Assembly: GCA_016280465.1 (NCBI GenBank)
Contig: JAEEGT010000115.1
Location: 1-49,610, forward strand
Length of the DNA: 49,610 nt
Source of the DNA: Lachnospiraceae bacterium
GTDB taxonomy: Bacteria > Bacillota > Clostridia > Lachnospirales > Lachnospiraceae
Direction: 5' to 3'
The first letter of the stretch is position 1. Each line of letters starts with the position of its first letter. Below the pieces are notes generated by a model. The model was not told the origin of the DNA and ran no database searches. It saw nothing but the letters and a program-made list of their open reading frames with translations. Below are positions 48,163 through 49,610 of this stretch, piece after piece. The position numbers were made by a program, and so were the translations under genes.

Positions 48163-49053
48163 TTACTCCTTATTAACCTTGGGCTCGCTGTACTCACAGT
48201 CCTTGTCAAATCTGACGGTCTCCGGGGGTACCTCCAGGTCTTCGGGGTGGTTGAGGAAATACTTCATATCGGCAAAAAACTTGGCATAATATGCTCCGGC
48301 GCAAACTCTTTCATCCACAACGATACCTATGGGAAGAAAACGCTTCATGGAGGTTCCTTCTTCGTTGGTCACCGCTACCTGTTCCGTGGTGCCGAGGCTG
48401 AAGAACATGCCCACATTACCGAAATTGTAAATGTGATGATTAACGTGATGAAGGCCTATGGATGCTGTATTGGTGATATATGCACCCACATAGAAGGGCA
48501 GCTCCTCAATAAGGGTTTTCGGGCACATATCGTGCTTGTCAAGAAACTTTACCAGCGCAACCAGGAAAGAAGGCAGACCCGGGATCTTGAATACAGCCGC
48601 AGCAAGCTTATTTGACACATTGGAAGGGGTATCCTTACGCTCTGCCTCCACAGCCGCATTAAAGCGGTCACGGACGTCAAAAAGGGTATCGTAGGGATCG
48701 AACTTTAACTTAACAACAGCCTCGCCCTCGGAGTAGTCACCGGGGTTTTTAAGTATGGTAAAAGCACAGCTTAAGTTGTTACGGGCATAGAACCTTCTGT
48801 TCATGATAAATCTGTTAACTTCGGGGTTCTTGCTGACGGAACGTACATAGGCTGCTATAAAAAGCTGCATATGTGTAATGGTTTCGTTGCGTTCCTGTCT
48901 CAACTTACGTATGTATTTATTCATCCTGTCCATGTCCACCCTGTGCTGCAGGAAGACCTGGGCATCACAGCGCATGGGCATAAGATAGGGAGTTATCTGA
49001 ACAATGGGGTCTACACCTTTGATTCTGCGTCCGTCGGTTCTCTTTCCAAACAT
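48163..49053 (-). CDS. Stand-alone E2/CAT-like acyltransferase-fold protein without the catalytic histidine
   Basis: 296 residues from ATG 49053 (MFGKRTDGRRIK), 5 bases after GGAGG. It matches the C-terminal catalytic fold of 2-oxoacid dehydrogenase E2 and chloramphenicol acetyltransferase, without lipoyl or subunit-binding domains. Seen: RNETITHMQLFIAAYVRSVSKNPEVNRFIMNRRFYARNNLS, INTASIG-type segment TNTASIGLHHVNHHIYNFGN, and the C-terminal GIVVDERVCAGAYYAKFF. The last aligns with the HxxxDG active-site motif (VDHRVVDG), with His replaced by Glu and Asp by Ala. The standard CoA-dependent transfer chemistry should therefore be absent or altered. It is the first gene of a run with an acyltransferase and PAP2. 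Confidence 0.85.
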   Translation of the reverse strand: MFGKRTDGRRIKGVDPIVQITPYLMPMRCDAQVFLQHRVDMDRMNKYIRKLRQERNETITHMQLFIAAYVRSVSKNPEVNRFIMNRRFYARNNLSCAFTILKNPGDYSEGEAVVKLKFDPYDTLFDVRDRFNAAVEAERKDTPSNVSNKLAAAVFKIPGLPSFLVALVKFLDKHDMCPKTLIEELPFYVGAYITNTASIGLHHVNHHIYNFGNVGMFFSLGTTEQVAVTNEEGTSMKRFLPIGIVVDERVCAGAYYAKFFADMKYFLNHPEDLEVPPETVRFDKDCEYSEPKVNKE

Positions 49054-49085
49054 AGTTGCCTCCAATAATAGACACTCACTATTGA

Positions 49086-49114
49086 ATGATACCAAAATAT
49101 GGTAGTTTATACAA
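49086..49114 (-). promoter_or_regulatory. Promoter of the E2-like/acyltransferase/PAP2 operon
   Basis: TTGTAT-N17-TATCAT, about 35-40 bases before the ATG at 49053. A TACCA/TGGTA inverted repeat lies in the spacer. Confidence 0.6.
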
Positions 49115-49164
49115 GTGTAAAAAGAGGGGGTAAGCTAGCCAGCACCATACAGATAAGTAAAAAA

Positions 49165-49195
49165 AGACCGGTTGCGAGTAAACTCGCACCGGTCT
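49165..49195 (-). terminator. Terminator of tuf
   Basis: GACCGG and GCGAGT stem blocks pair with ACTCGC and CCGGTC, with single-base bulges. TTTTTTTACTT follows on the minus strand, about 32 bases past the tuf stop. Confidence 0.9.
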
Positions 49196-49226
49196 ATTTT
49201 TACTGTTTTGCTTGGCTTGTAACTGA

Positions 49227-49610
49227 TTACTCGATGATTGTAGCTACACGGCCTGAACCAACGGTACGTCCACCTTCACGGATAGCGAAGGTAAGACCCT
49301 GCTCCATAGCGATGGGGTGGATGAGTTCGATGGTCATTTCTACGTTATCACCAGGCATGCACATCTCGGTACCTGCAGGAAGGTTGCAAACACCGGTAAC
49401 GTCGGTTGTTCTGAAGTAGAACTGAGGACGATAGTTGTTGAAGAAAGGAGTGTGACGTCCACCTTCATCCTTGGTAAGAACGTATACCTGAGCGGTAAAT
49501 TTCTTGTGGCACTTTACTGAGCCGGGCTTTGCAAGAACCTGACCTCTTTCGATGTCGGTTCTGTTGATACCACGAAGAAGTACACCGATGTTATCACCTG
49601 CCATAGCCTC
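49227..49610 (-). CDS. tuf: Elongation factor Tu (3' part, runs off the right edge)
   Basis: The C-terminal about 128 residues of EF-Tu, the GTPase that brings aminoacyl-tRNA to the ribosome. The visible part covers the end of domain 2 and all of domain 3: [105 protein letters not shown], ending TIIE. Domain 3 is complete and normal. The ORF-track Met at 49604 is internal; the gene continues beyond the window. It is followed by a strong terminator and then by an unrelated operon with its own promoter. Confidence 0.97.
   Translation of the reverse strand, partial: EAMAGDNIGVLLRGINRTDIERGQVLAKPGSVKCHKKFTAQVYVLTKDEGGRHTPFFNNYRPQFYFRTTDVTGVCNLPAGTEMCMPGDNVEMTIELIHPIAMEQGLTFAIREGGRTVGSGRVATIIE

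Noticed and set aside
1-49610. CRISPR arrays, tRNA or rRNA genes, integrases and insertion sequences
   Set aside because: I looked through the intergenic regions and the ORF products and saw no regularly spaced repeats, cloverleaf-like genes, transposases or integrases. A covariance-model search would be needed to exclude small RNAs.

Overview
The window looks like chromosomal DNA of a Clostridia, most likely a rumen or gut Lachnospiraceae related to Butyrivibrio. Nothing in the sequence fixes the species. The reasons are Firmicutes-type strong ribosome sites (AGGAGG-like), lipoproteins with a classical lipobox, a DUF3048/YerB lipoprotein, a YitT protein, LplB/YtcP-type sugar permeases, and a GH3 beta-glucosidase with the swapped domain order known from Butyrivibrio fibrisolvens and Ruminococcus albus. 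Almost everything is read from the minus strand. Only YitT and two small XRE regulators are on the plus strand. The window opens inside rpoB and ends inside tuf, so both edges are housekeeping genes and about 46 kb lies between them.

Layout from left to right: (1) 1-12.4 kb: rpoB (5' part) with its own promoter; a hybrid sensor kinase, a GH3 beta-glucosidase and a GtrA membrane protein; a DUF3048 lipoprotein; glmS; a DUF3899 protein. (2) 12.4-21 kb: an oligopeptide importer oppA-B-C-D-F in which A, C, D and F are all much larger than usual. (3) 21-23.8 kb: a GPH sugar symporter, a divergent YitT protein and an unlisted 41-residue membrane peptide. (4) 23.9-27.4 kb: a tightly coupled lipid/glycan operon of acyltransferase, GT8 glycosyltransferase and a GT8-acyltransferase fusion, apparently transcribed as a leaderless mRNA. 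(5) 27.5-30.5 kb: a more AT-rich accessory islet with a WG-repeat lipoprotein, two XRE regulators, a HigBA-type toxin-antitoxin pair and a probable gene remnant.

(6) 30.5-46.6 kb: one long catabolic locus under an adjacent LacI repressor. It has a sugar ABC importer (two permeases and a binding protein), a GH105 unsaturated-uronyl hydrolase, a GPH symporter and an orphan NMT1-like lipoprotein. It also has two uncharacterised glycan-lyase-like proteins and four hydrolases from four different metal-dependent phosphoesterase or lactonase superfamilies. GH105 points to a lyase-generated, unsaturated uronic-acid glycan such as rhamnogalacturonan. The number of phosphoesterase-type enzymes suggests that the glycan, or an intermediate, carries phosphate or phosphodiester groups; that is an inference. 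A strong promoter flanked by two copies of a TTAACACGTG-type operator drives the locus, and a third copy overlaps the lacI promoter.

(7) 46.6-49.1 kb: a second lipid-type operon (an E2/CAT-like protein without its catalytic His, a PlsC-like acyltransferase without its catalytic Asp, and a PAP2 phosphatase). (8) The 3' end of tuf with its terminator. No rRNA, tRNA, CRISPR array or insertion sequence was recognised, and no intergenic gap exceeds 300 bases.

The items best worth following up are the phosphoesterase-rich GH105 locus, the enlarged Opp importer, and the two acyltransferase operons with atypical catalytic motifs.
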